From contig OY776129.1 of NCBI GenBank assembly GCA_963675135.1, positions 58,234,845 to 58,298,844 on the forward strand: DNA of 64,000 bases, read 5' to 3'. Made by a program: the position numbers and the translations under genes. Under the pieces are notes generated by a model. It had not been told where the DNA came from. It saw only the letters and a list, made by a program, of their open reading frames with translations, and did not search any database. Shown in pieces: positions 33,683-44,167 of the stretch (positions within the stretch are counted from its first letter, which is position 1; each line of letters starts with the position of its first letter). Origin of the DNA: Galeopsis tetrahit (lineage: Eukaryota > Streptophyta > Magnoliopsida > Lamiales > Lamiaceae).

Positions 33683-36051
33683 ATGGAGTTGTTGATCATG
33701 GCAGTTGCATTGGCTTTTCTTTTCATATTTTTTCTCTCAAAATGGAATGGAATTTTATTACCAAGAAAAGGGTTACCTCCCGGAACAATGGGGTGGCCGT
33801 TTTTTGGTGAGACTAATGACTTCTTGAAGCTTGGACCAGAATTCATGAAGAAGCAAAGAGCAAGGTTTGTTTGTTAGTTTTCTCGATTCCTTTTCATTCG
33901 ATTCTTACGGCGTGTTTGCAAACTCTTCTTCAAATACGTACAAAAGTAATTACGTACTGTTCCATCGATCTCGTTGATGCATGAAAAATATGTTTTTTTA
34001 AAAAATTCAAATAGAGAATACTAGATTTTATTAGTATATTAATAATTTGGTATGGTGAAACTGAATTCCCTAGATAATAATGGAAAAAGGCATGCAGAGT
34101 GAAGTGGTGTACTTACATTTACATTGCACCCTAGCTATAATTAGTCGTCAATTCACTTTGTTCATGATTAATTTATTTATTTATATCTTGATTAATGATG
34201 AATTGAATTTGTTTGTGTGCATGATGGATGGATTAATGACAGATATGGAAGTGTTTTCAAGACACATGTACTGGGAAGTCCGACGGTTATTTCGATGGAT
34301 CCAGAGCTGAATAGATACATCCTGTTGAATGAATCAAAGGGACTTGTTCCTGGATATCCAACATCAATGTTGAATATCTTAGGAACTCGAAACATTGCTG
34401 CTGTTCACGGATCCACTCATAAGCACTTACGACACAATTTGTTTTCCCTCATCGGAATCCCAATCCTCAAACGGCGCAATTTTCCCAGGCTCCTTAAGTA
34501 CATGAGCCTACTAATCTCCAATTGGGATCCTAACATAGTAGTAGACATTCAACAAATAACCATGAATGTACGTAGTAATATATAGTTTATTAATATTGTT
34601 GCAATAATCCTGCTTAATTGATAATTATGTGTGTGTGTGTTTTTCAGATGGCATTATTCTTATCATTCACACAGGTTGCAGAAGCTGAATGGAAGTCAAT
34701 GTATGATAGCTTTAAGTGTGAGTTTGACAAAATGTTTATAGGAACACTTTCTCTTCCTATCAATCTTCCAGGCTCAAATTATTACCAAGGACTTAAGGTA
34801 TATATATGATCATTAATTAATAGACTATATATTATGAATGAATGTAGTAATAAGAGGTAGAGTTTGTTTTGTGTGTGTACTGCAGAGCAGGAGAAATGTG
34901 GTGAGAATGTTGAAACAAATGATGAAGAATAGAAGGGCAAGCTCAGTAAGACATGATGATATGTTGGAACAATTGCTAAGTGGCGAGCAAAACGCGCTCG
35001 ATGATGAAGAAATTATCGACCAGGTCATCACGATATTGAACTCGGGCTACGAAACAGTTTCCACAACTTCAATGATGGCTACCAAGTACCTCCATGATAA
35101 TCAAGAAGCTCTGCATCAACTCAGGGTAAGTGAACTAATTACCCTATATTCTTGTCCTATGTTTTCTTGTCCTAACATGTTGGTTTGTTTGTTTTCCATC
35201 AGAATGAGCATTTTGAAATTTTGAGTAGGAAAGGAGGAGAACAGCTTGATTGGGAGGATTACAAGTCCATGAGATTCACAAAAGCTGTACTAATATACTA
35301 CTACTCAAATCTCACCTAGCTAAGCAATAACCCTATATATTTGGTAGTACTAACTAGTGTAAGGTTGTTTTGATTCAACAGGTTGTGTTAGAAACACTGA
35401 GACTAGCTACCGTCGTCAACGGAGAACTGAGGAAGACAACACAAGATTTGCAATTGAATGGTATCATCATAAATTTAAAAAAGTATTAGTAATTGGTTAA
35501 TGTGTACGTATCTCAAACTATGTTGTTACATGTGATTTCAGGATTCACAGTTCCAAAAGGATGGAAAATTTATGTGTACACAAGAGAGATCAACTATGAC
35601 CCAATCCTGTATCCAGAGCCTCTAAAGTTCAATCCATGGAGATGGATGGTTAGATAAAATTTAATTAATCAACTGGAGTATATATCAATCAAATTTGTTT
35701 TGTCTTGTTTGTTATATGGATTAATAATAATAATTATATGATGATGAATGTAGGATGATAATAACAAGTTAGAGTCACAGAAATATTTCTTGTTATTTGG
35801 AGGAGGAACCCGGATGTGCCCCGGGAAGGAACTCGGAATAGCTACGGTTTCCATGTTTCTGCACAACTTTGTAACTCAATACAGGTACGTCTTTTAATTT
35901 TTTATTCTTTTTCACAATGTTTTGTAGTAGCAAGAAGTTTAGAAAGAAAGATTTTGATTGCAGATGGGAAGAGGTTGGAGGGGAGAAGATATTGGAATTT
36001 CCAAGAGTGGAGGCACCAACTGGATATCACATTAGGGTTATGAAGCTTTGA
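33683..36051 (+). CDS. CYP85A1: Brassinosteroid C-6 oxidase, cytochrome P450 CYP85A
   Basis: ER-bound monooxygenase that oxidises C-6 of 6-deoxo brassinosteroids to give castasterone; some members also make brassinolide. Nine exons join in frame: 33683-33864, 34243-34567, 34648-34797, 34886-35125, 35203-35286, 35382-35460, 35542-35648, 35754-35884, 35964-36051, giving 461 residues (family about 465). An N-terminal membrane anchor (about 2-18) is followed by the 'GLPPGTMGWPFFGET' hinge. The I-helix motif is SGYETVS (272-278), ExxR is E331-R334, and the haem loop is FGGGTRMCPGKE with Cys411. 'ESKGLVPGYP' and 'REINYDP' are typical of CYP85A. No stop or lost catalytic residue was seen, so it should be functional. 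The family is known; the exact product (A1 or A2 activity) cannot be told. Confidence 0.95.
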
Positions 36052-36906
36052 ATTAAGTATCATTTTCATTTTGCTCACAAGGTCTGGTTTGCTGCTCTAC
36101 ATTTTTCATTCAATTTCATGAATGACTATTTCACATTAGCCCTCATTTTACTAAATAAGAAAGGCCTGCTTATCTTAGTATACGGCCCAGATCAGGACCC
36201 ATTTATAATGCCATTAAATTTCATAATGGGCCATTACTTGCAGACTGTATTCTCCCTCTTTCCAATATTGTCCGGCTTATGTTTTTATTGTCTCTATGAA
36301 AGTTGATCATTTATTTTTTTACGCATTACTTAAGAAATATAACATTATATGTGCCTCTTCAAAAAAAAAAAACATTATATGTGCAGTGTGATGTTGAGAT
36401 AGATAGATACAAAAAAAAAAAAGTAGAAAAAAATTAAGTGATAAAAAAAAAAAAGAGATAGATAGATAAAAAAAAAGTGGAGTAGAAAAATATAGAAAAA
36501 AAAATTTAGTAATAAAAAAGAGAAAAAGTAGAATTACAAAAATGGATAGATAACTTTTAAAATGACATTAAAAGTATTAATTTACGTGTTTACTTATGAG
36601 GTTTGTTTTTTTAAAGATGTACAACGAGAGTTGACACTACCTCGATTCCTTTTTAAGATTAACACATATTTTTAGTTAGTACCAATCTAAAGTTTATATT
36701 TTTTTAATTTATTATCTCTTCTGGGAAAGTCTTAAATAGACCATACACACCAAAGTTAGATTCGTGCACATGCTTTTGATCCTGATCCTACCCTCTAACT
36801 TAACCGCTCTAGATTCAACCCAACCCAAAAAAAATTCTCTCTATCTACCCTATTTTTGTACCGTCTTCTTCCTTAAAATTTTACTCAGATCATTGGAGAG
36901 AGTGAG
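36052..36906. other. 3' flank of CYP85A and spacer
   Basis: Holds the CYP85A 3' untranslated region and A-rich sequence (36360-36530). A 14-bp repeat 'aacattatatgtgc' at 36341-36354 and 36371-36384 brackets 'ctcttc' plus ten As, a minimal retro-insertion scar. No gene. Confidence 0.55.
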
Positions 36907-37198
36907 ATGGCGATGTTTAATGCGGCGCCGCAAATCCGGTGAAAATTATTTTCAAGACCAAATGTGCTCAGTGCCATACCGTCGAGAAAGGTGCCAGCGA
37001 CAAACAAGGCCCCAACTTGAATGGCCTTTCTGGAAGGCAATCTGACACGACACCTGATTATTCTTATTTGATTGCTAACAAGAGCTTGGAATCTTGGATG
37101 TAGCATGGGGAGAGAATACACTCTATGATTACTTGCTCAACCCCAAGAAGAAGTTGTACATACCTGGAACTAAGATGGCTGACTTGAACAATTTTTAG
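36907..37198 (+). pseudogene. Processed cytochrome c pseudogene
   Basis: Conceptual pieces include 'KTKCAQCHTVEKGA', with the CxxCH haem site intact, then 'DKQGPNLNGLSGRQS', 'ENTLYDYLLNPKK' and 'YIPGTKM', all hallmarks of plant mitochondrial cytochrome c. A stop after 'APQIR' (36940), a frame change before 'FKTKC', another stop after 'LESWM' (37102) and a missing C-terminal third disable it. No introns separate the pieces, although plant cytochrome c genes usually have them, which suggests a retrocopy. No poly(A) tail or target duplication was found. Confidence 0.88.
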
Positions 37199-37510
37199 TC
37201 ACTAAGTTTTGACTAACTACTTCCCCTCAAGCATAAGGGATCGTAGTAGTATACACGTAAGTATTTCGACCAAGTAGTATCGAATCATGGGAGGTGGGCT
37301 AGTGCAATGGATCCCTAGAGTTGTACGTCGTCATAACTAATGTAGCTACGATTTCGGGTTTTGAATGCAAAAAGGCTAAACAATAATCTAAAGACAATAA
37401 ATTAAACTAAACACAATTCTAACAAGTAAATTAACTACTAACCAAGAAAACAAGGAAATAACAATTAAAAGTAAAGAACAACTACGAATCTAAATTCGGA
37501 GAAGTGCAAG
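37199..37510. other. Gypsy-like non-coding remnant
   Basis: 'cttcccctcaagcataaggg' and 'tttcgaccaagtag' at 37222-37285 resemble the segment at 10655-10710. Both look like non-coding retrotransposon sequence. No frame. Confidence 0.35.
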
Positions 37511-38130
37511 TGTGCCTACTACTGAAAGGGTCTCTATTAAAATATTATATTTTTTTTAAAAAACGTGAGCACGACCGACATATGTGTCGGATTTATGTCC
37601 CATCCCTAACAGAAGCGCTACTACTAAAGTTGCCTCTATTAAATTTTTATTTTTTTAAAAAAAAACGTAAACACGCCCGACATATGTGTCGGATAGAAGA
37701 TAGAGAATGGAAGAATTATATGTGGGGGAGTAATGAAGGGGAGGGAGGGAGGTGGGGTAAATTAATAACGTTGAATGGGGAGTGGGATAGAATAGGTAAA
37801 TTACAGAGGCACAACTGCAAGAATGGACTCTTTTAAAATATTACTTTTTTTTTTTTTTTTTTGACAGAGTCACAACTGCAGGAATGGACTCTTTTAAAAT
37901 ATTGTTTTTTTCACTTTTTTACGAACAGAGCGTAAGCACGCCCGGCATGGTTGTCCCATCCCTGACAGAAGCGCTACTACTGAAGTTGCCTCTATTAAAA
38001 TATTATTATTATTATTATTATTTTCATTAAATTTAATAAATAATTTAAAAAACGTGTCAGAGGCGTGACTGTGGAACCCGACTTTAAGACAGACGCAACT
38101 GTGAAACTCGACTCTGTCTATTTTGAAAAA
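37511..38130. repeat. Irregular array of related low-copy repeats
   Basis: The words 'gcgctactactgaagttgcc', 'ctctattaaaatatta', 'cacgcccgacatatgtgtcg' and 'gactcttttaaaatatt' recur two to three times each with T/A tracts between (37515-37560, 37610-37695, 37800-37900, 37925-38020). A (TTA)n run lies at 38002-38022. No protein frame or known family was recognised. Confidence 0.6.
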
Positions 38131-38467
38131 CTCTCCCGTTTTTGTTACATTTGACATACACGTTTTAAAAAATGTTATATACAAAAAAAATTGCCTTGTA
38201 TATCTATTTATAATGCCAAATTGTATCAATATATAACACGTAAACGAATTAAATAGTCTTCTATGATGGATTTGAGGTTCCCTTCATTATGCTCGTATGG
38301 GATAATTTTTCATATTAATGTGCGTGGCCCTGATAATTTAAAATTTGCATCTATCTTATGGACGAAAATAATTAAAAATATTCTCGATATATTTATTTTT
38401 ATGATTATTGATATTGAAAAGAAGTATATTTTCGTAATTTTTTTGAAAAATATATATAAATATGGTA

Positions 38468-38663
38468 CTAAATTTTCGTTCGTCCCAAAATTGTTCACAC
38501 TTTCTAAAATGAAACTTTTTCATAAACTACAAGCTCACAAAATTCACATATTTACACAAAATGTCATTACTTTTACACTTATTTCAACTACTCTCTTTAC
38601 TTTATTCATATAAATTTACAAAATTACCCCTCAATACTGCAAACACTTCGTGGACGGAGGGAG
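38468..38663. mobile_element. Stowaway-like MITE, left end decayed
   Basis: The right end 'tggacggagggag' is followed by TA. The left part 'cgttcgtcccaaaattgttc' resembles the usual end with its first bases changed. Internal 'ctttactttattcata' and 'tttacaaaattacccctca' also occur in the MITEs at 20736 and 55780, so it is a related, older copy. Confidence 0.65.
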
Positions 38664-38911
38664 TAATAAATATTAAATTTATGTATTAAAAGTTTGCAAT
38701 ATTAATTTTTTTTTAAAAAAAAAAAAATTATCAATCAATATTGGAGATATTTCTAAAAGATTATGATTTCGATATTTCCAACTTTTTTGTAGGTATATCA
38801 CAACTATTGATCTTAATTTGTAAAATATATAATGAAGTATTTCGGAAAAACAAAAATCTAATAAATCATGTTAATGACAACTAATACTATTCTCACAATT
38901 AAAATCAAGTT

Positions 38912-38983
38912 GCCTCCGTAGCATAGTGGTATTGCGTTCGCTTCGTAAGCGAAAGGTCGCGAGTTCGATCCTCGCCGGGGGCT
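38912..38983 (+). tRNA. trnT-CGT: tRNA-Thr (anticodon CGT)
   Basis: A 72-nt cloverleaf. The acceptor GCCTCCG pairs with CGGGGGC (one G-T). The D arm is GCA...TGC. The anticodon arm is TTCGC-TTCGTAA-GCGAA, with CGT at positions 34-36 reading ACG. The T arm is GCGAG-TTCGATC-CTCGC. The discriminator is T. A T run (38983-38989) follows as a Pol III terminator, and 'caa' motifs lie just upstream, as in plant tRNA genes. No intron. Confidence 0.95.
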
Positions 38984-40049
38984 TTTTTTCTTTTTGCTTT
39001 TTTTAAACTTCAAATAAAAGAGAAGACGCACATATCATAAACGCGAGTTCAACATTTATCAATTGGTCGTCTATCTTAAAAATAGAGATACATCTTTCTG
39101 AATCTTTAACAAGTGTCGACAATATTGAATTAGGCGATTTCATTCCATGTTTGCCTACCATCAACAGTATATGCCTTTTCAATCAGTGGCAAATCGAAGA
39201 AGAGAAACTTGGACTAAATCAAAGCAACCATCCATGACCATGTAAGCAACAACCCTGAAAATATATATCCACCAAGAAATTAATTAAAAACAAGCTGTCA
39301 CATTCATGTATACTATTCATAATTAAATCACTTGGACGTTCTCCATCCGATCTCATTTTTTGTTTATAAAATTTTAAATAAGAAATTTGAGGTGAAACAT
39401 CATATGATATGATGCAATTAAAATTATGCCTAGTTGTACTAAACTCACAAAACTATATTTGAAATTGCACCTAAATCATTTAATTATTTTTTGTTGCACC
39501 TAATTATACAAATTGTCAATTTATTCTACATACATAATCCATTAAATTTTATTTTTTCAAGCTAAATTTCGCTTATTTTTTAACGCACGTGACTTTTAAA
39601 GTTGTATTTCCACCAAATATTGGAGTTCATACTAAGCGTTAAACCTTTCCCCCTACTCATTTTACAACTAATTTGCAACACTTTTTCTTTCATAGTTTGC
39701 GATTTTTAGGGTATATTGGAAAAAAACAATTTAAGTCTTGTGCAAGTGGTTCATTCGCAAAATTGGTAGTATGAGATAAATTGTGTGCTTAGAATACCAA
39801 AAAAAAAAAAAAAAGGTGTGCGATGCACAAGTAAAAATCAGGAAAAGTTTGATATAAAAAATTAGCTCAATTATTTTTGTGTAAAAAATTAATAGTTCGT
39901 ATAGTTTGGTGCAACAAAAAATAATTCGGTTGATTAAGTAAAATTTTGGTGATAATTTGATGGGTTTAGTGCAACTAGATCTTAAAATTATGCATAGATC
40001 AAAATATTTTTCTTATTTAACTTTGAGAAAAAAAAATCATTCTAAAATT
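38984..40049. other. Intergenic, nothing recognised
   Basis: AT-rich. A short exon-like minus-strand stretch at 39130-39260 was considered and not accepted. No repeat pair was identified apart from poly-A runs. Confidence 0.45.
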
Positions 40050-40051
40050 TA

Positions 40052-40255
40052 CTTCCTCCGTCCCATGAAAAGCTACCCAACTTTCTTTTTCCGTCCGTCT
40101 CAATGAATCTTTTTTTTGGTAACTATTCTCTCTCACATTTCATTATATTCTTCTCTCTTTCAATCACATCACCTCTAATACATCTACTTATTATATTAGC
40201 ATTTTTAACTTCTGTATCCGAAGTTCATGAGGAGCTTTCCACGGGACGGAGGGAG
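40052..40255. mobile_element. Stowaway-like MITE
   Basis: The left end 'cttcctccgtcccatgaaaa' and right end 'gctttccacgggacggagggag' in part are inverted complements, with TA on both sides (40050-40051, 40256-40257). It is 204 bp and directly adjoins the hAT element that follows. Confidence 0.9.
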
Positions 40256-40261
40256 TACTAC

Positions 40262-40968
40262 CAATGACGGAGGCACCAAGGGCCCGGGGGGGCAGTGGGC
40301 CCCCCACCAATTTTGTAAAAAAATCAAGGGTATTTTAGTAATTTTACACATATATATATTTAAATAATTAAAAATTAAATATATGGTAATATGTGCCCTA
40401 TTTTCTCTGGCCCAATACTGTACACGCAATTTTCATTATAAAATTCTCAACCTATTTCCCTTCTTTCATTCACGGCGTTTATATATTATAATCCTCAACT
40501 CCTCAACTTCTCCACTCCTCCACCAAGGTAATAATTTTTTATATTATTAATTTAATTATATATATTCTTTATTGTTTTAATTAGTTTATAATTAAATTTA
40601 TTTCTAGTCTTTTGTCTCCTTGTTGAATTTTAAATTTGTAGGATTCTTCATATTTAAAGATCAAGAATATATATACACCTTGTTGTTACTCTATTTTCTA
40701 TAATTATAGAGCAAAAATTTATTGGATTGTGAATTTTGTGACATCATGTGATAGGAGAAATAATTATTTATTTATGTAACTTAAATTATAGTTATTAATT
40801 AATGTTCATGCTTTATGTTATTTTTAGATGTTAATGTAATTAAATTTATCATTTTTATTATATAAATATTAGTAGTACTTCATGAGCTTATTTTAAATTT
40901 TCACTTTTTAATTTTTTTTTAGTGTTATTTTTTGGGCCCCCGACTTAAAAATCCTGGCTCTGTCACTG
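40262..40968. mobile_element. hAT-type non-autonomous element
   Basis: It starts 'caatgacggaggcacc' and ends 'ggctctgtcactg', matching the hAT terminal form CAGTG-CAGAGCCA with point changes. The flanks 'agtactac' (40254-40261) and 'agtacaac' (40969-40976) form an 8-bp target duplication with one mismatch. It is 707 bp, with no transposase; the ends are GC-rich ('gggcccgggggggc') and the interior AT-rich. It lies just below the 3' end of the WAK-type gene. Confidence 0.75.
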
Positions 40969-41078
40969 AGTACAACATATAGTATTACTCCAATAATTTA
41001 AAGAGAGAGAGAGAGAGTGAATAAGAAAGGGTGGAAGGCAAAGGTGTAAAAGCATAATATATGGATGAAGACTTTGTG

Positions 41079-42091
41079 TTAGGAAAGTGGTGAACATAAA
41101 GTGAAAAGGTTACCTCCATTAGTCAATGCTCTTTGAATTCTCTCCCTCCTCCTTGTCCCACTCCCCACTGCATCATCAACACATATAGTACAACTTAATT
41201 AATATATAGTGAGTGACAGAAATGAAGGAATTTGGATTAATTTGTGCAATACAATATAGTACTAGTAATATATTTTGAATTTCAATTAAAAGATTAATCA
41301 GAACCTCTTCCATAGCAATTGACAGTAGTGTTGAGACCATTTGGACACTTGCAAGAAAAAGAGCCCTCATCCAAAACAGAATTAAAACCGCAAAAGCCTC
41401 CACTGTCCTCACAATTCTTGCATGCCGCCTCATGGGTGTTATAACCAGAAGCATTAAACTTCACCATAATCCCGTACTCCCATTTCATGGGATCCCCTTC
41501 ACTCCCTCCGAACCCATAAATCGCAGAATACGACGAACACTGCAGCTTCGGAAGATCCAACCCAATTACCGGGTTATACACACAGCACGTCGAAACCGGC
41601 CCGTAAGGCTCCAACCCGATCCCACTCACCCCTTTGCACGAATACAACCCCCTACACACATTCAAACCCGAACCCGTATCGCAAAAATCCGCCATTTTGT
41701 CGAAAACCGGAGACGTGGTGGAGCAGCCGAGTAACACGAACATGTTGTCATCCGGGGCTACAGTGAAGGGGCCATCCATGCTGAAGCTCCCGGAGTTGTG
41801 CATTGAGGAGCAAGTGGACATGAAAGGGTCCCTGATAACGGCCGTGTTGGTCGTGTAATCGATTGAAGTTACGGTGTAAACGGCGCCGGATGCGGTTGAG
41901 AGGAGGAGTTGGTCGGATGTGCAGTTTATGTATGGTGAGAAGGTGGGGCTTCCGCAGCCGAAAGATGAACCCAAGGGGAATTTTATGGGGATGTTGCCGC
42001 ATTTGTCGTGGCATATGGTGTTGTAACAAGGGAGGAGGAATAGAAATAGAAATAGAAATAGAAGAAGAATGAGCAAAAAATAGATAGACAT
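41079..42091 (-). CDS. Secreted WAK-type galacturonan-binding protein, no kinase
   Basis: Two minus-strand exons, 42091-41305 and 41167-41079, give 291 residues. The protein begins with a hydrophobic signal peptide (about 3-24). The galacturonan-binding WAK module follows: 'CHDKCGNIPIKFPLG' and 'FGCGSPTFSPYINC' (about 28-60). A cysteine-rich WAK-associated C-terminal module includes 'CKNCEDSGGFCGFNS' and 'FSCKCPNG' (about 222-257). No transmembrane segment or kinase follows; the tail is short and basic (SGTRRRERIQR). It should act in the cell wall, binding pectin. The last intron is short and the C-terminal exon is less certain: a donor at 41113 (GTAACC) could extend the gene further. TATA-like 'tatatatata' lies at 42184-42197. 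Confidence 0.82.
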
Positions 42092-43003
42092 GTCTTAGTT
42101 TTTGTGGAATGAAATGACAAGATATTGTGTTACTTATATCATACCGTGTTTTCTCAAAAGCAGAGCCTCACACTGCCACTCTCATATATATATATATGGT
42201 AGCCAGCTACAAATTACTATTGTTTTTTTTTTTTTTTTTTTTAAATTCCATCCTTGTATTTGTATATTCTGTGTATAAAATTGACACTTCTCTTAACAAA
42301 AATATATACATATATATATATATATATATTGACACTATATAAAGGGTTAAAGGGTTGATTAATACACCCACTGTTACACCCTATGTATTTGAAGATACAC
42401 CCTTGATGTGTATATCTCTTAATTAAGTAGTTAGGTTGTTATTAGCAGTTATGTTAACAGTTACATTAGTAGTAATTAGTCTCTTAGTATTTAAAGGGCT
42501 AATTAGTTCTTATTTTGTTGTAATCAATCACTTTTCTACAGAATTCTCAATTCCTATTCTTCATAGTAAGAAATGGTGTTACTCCCTTTAATTCTACGCA
42601 CTAGAAAAATTGAATAAAAGTTTTTTTTACACACGTTCATATAGTCCCCAAGTACAGAAACTAGAGATTTGAGGAGTTGATTGTATTCACGACAAGCTTC
42701 ACATCACCTTCCACCTTCCACAATAATATTGTTCAAATCGATCCAACACAAAGATTCATAAAGGCACATATCTTTCCAATCTTAAACAATAATAGTTTTG
42801 CCCTTCATAAACTCTCCCTCCTTTGCTACAATAATAACTTAATTTCTATCTTGAATAAAAAGAAAATTGTGGAACTATGTTAGATTTTTTTTTTTTTTTT
42901 TTTTTGTTACTGCGTGTATTATAAGATCATTTGACACTGTATTATCATCAAATATTGTTGATGGCAGTGACGGGCCTTTCTAGATTCTTGACGAAATTGG
43001 TCA
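42092..43003. other. Promoter of the WAK-type gene and spacer
   Basis: Besides the divergent upstream DNA there are (TA)n runs at 42303-42330 and a T run near 42886-42905. The stretch at 42395-42570 ('ttagttcttattttgttgta', ending '...cctattcttca') has the look of a copia LTR end but lacks a partner. No gene. Confidence 0.4.
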
Positions 43004-43012
43004 TTGAGGAAT

Positions 43013-43487
43013 GGCGCAGGCTATATACCCCTCCAGTTATGTCCTTATAATAAAACATTCATAAATAGATATACCTCTTTTAAAATTCAAAATTTAACTC
43101 TAACTTTTGCAGGAACAACTTATGTTGCCGCCGACCCCCCTACCATCCAAACATTTCAAAAAACGAATCAGAAATTAAAAAAATAATAATAATAAAGACA
43201 TTCAAAGAGTATTTCATCGACAATAATGTGTCGACGAAAAACACCCTCGTCGACAAGATTTCGTCGAAAGAAAAAAAAAAAAAAAAAAGAAATTTGATGT
43301 CGACGATAGTGTTTATTTTCGAATACACTTTATCAAAAAAAAAAAAATTTAAAAATTTATTTTAGAGTTTTATTGGGGGTACATTTTAAAAGAAATGGGT
43401 GTATTAGGGGAGTACATCTAACATAATCCATTTTGATGTATGGAGGGGGTATATTTAACAATTCTGGAGGGGTTTATACACTGGGCC
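43013..43487. mobile_element. Mutator-like MITE with 9-bp target duplication
   Basis: 'ttgaggaat' flanks both sides (43004-43012 and 43488-43496). The ends GGCGCAGGCTATATACCCCTCC and its partner at the right (...GGAGGGGTTTATACACTGGGCC) are inverted complements with a few changes. The 475-bp body contains 'tcgtcgacaag' and 'tgtcgacga' words forming a small hairpin, also found in the larger element at 56819-58000. Confidence 0.82.
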
Positions 43488-43603
43488 TTGAGGAATACTA
43501 TGAAAGCCCAAATATTGGAGTTAGATTCTATTAGAATGGGCTGCTGCTGAATTCAAGGGTCAATTTAATAAAAGCCCAAAACATACGGAAAAAGAGAAAA
43601 GGA

Positions 43604-43675
43604 GGGGCATTCCGAGAATTGAACTCGGGACCTCTCGCACCCTAAGCGAGAATCATGCCACTAGACCAAATGCCC
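43604..43675 (-). tRNA. trnP-AGG: tRNA-Pro (anticodon AGG), copy 1
   Basis: A 72-nt cloverleaf on the minus strand. The acceptor GGGCATT pairs with AATGCCC, the D arm is GTC-TAGTGGCAT-GAT, and the anticodon arm is CTCGC-TTAGGGT-GCGAG, with AGG reading CCT. The T arm is CCGAG-TTCAATT-CTCGG; the discriminator is C. A T-rich stretch follows on the minus strand. It has the same sequence as copy 2. Confidence 0.95.
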
Positions 43676-43765
43676 TGTTGAAGTTAGATTCTATTAGAAT
43701 GGGCTCCTGGTGAATTCAATTTAATAAAAGCCCAAAACATACGGAAAAAGAGACAAATAGAAAGA

Positions 43766-43837
43766 GGGGCATTCCGAGAATTGAACTCGGGACCTCTCGC
43801 ACCCTAAGCGAGAATCATGCCACTAGACCAAATGCCC
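43766..43837 (-). tRNA. trnP-AGG: tRNA-Pro (anticodon AGG), copy 2
   Basis: Identical in sequence to copy 1 and offset by 162 bp. About 80-100 bp of flanking DNA ('ttagattctattagaatggg', 'aaaagcccaaaacatacgga') is also duplicated, so the pair arose by tandem segmental duplication. Both copies keep every stem. Confidence 0.95.
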
Positions 43838-43879
43838 TGTTGTGACTATTTTTGTTCAATTTCATATACATATTATCCA

Positions 43880-44167
43880 TCCTCTATTTAAGATTCAAGG
43901 TTGAAAATATCAATATTTGTAGAGAGTTGTGAAATTAATTCTTATATATTAATTATTAATACTTTCCTCACTCGTGGGCCGAATTATCACCTCTTATCTT
44001 TTGGGGAGGAGGTCCATCGAGTGGACAATTTAAATGAGTGAAGTTGTTTTCGTCGAATTGAGTCGTTTGCTTGAAGACTCTGATACTATAAAAGAATTAT
44101 GTCTCATCTAAAAAGTCTAAACTTGTAGAGAGGTGTAAAATTAAATTTTTTATATTAATTCATATGT
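43880..44167 (-). mobile_element. TRIM retroelement, copy A (diverged)
   Basis: Minus-strand order: 5' LTR (about 44167-44089), primer site TAGTATCAGAG (44088-44078), a short internal region with 'ccatcgagtgga' and 'cctcactcgtgggcc' on the plus strand, then a diverged 3' LTR (about 43961-43880). It is about 290 bp, has no coding region and carries very short LTRs, as in terminal-repeat retrotransposons in miniature. The primer site differs from TGGTATCAGAGC by one base in its first 11. Confidence 0.7.

Noticed and set aside
39130..39260. Exon-like minus-strand stretch ('KAYTVDGRQTWNEIA')
   Set aside because: Too short, with stops on both sides, no convincing splice borders or neighbouring exons, and no family I could name.
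42395..42570. Solo copia LTR
   Set aside because: It has LTR-like wording, but no TG start, partner LTR or target duplication could be shown.
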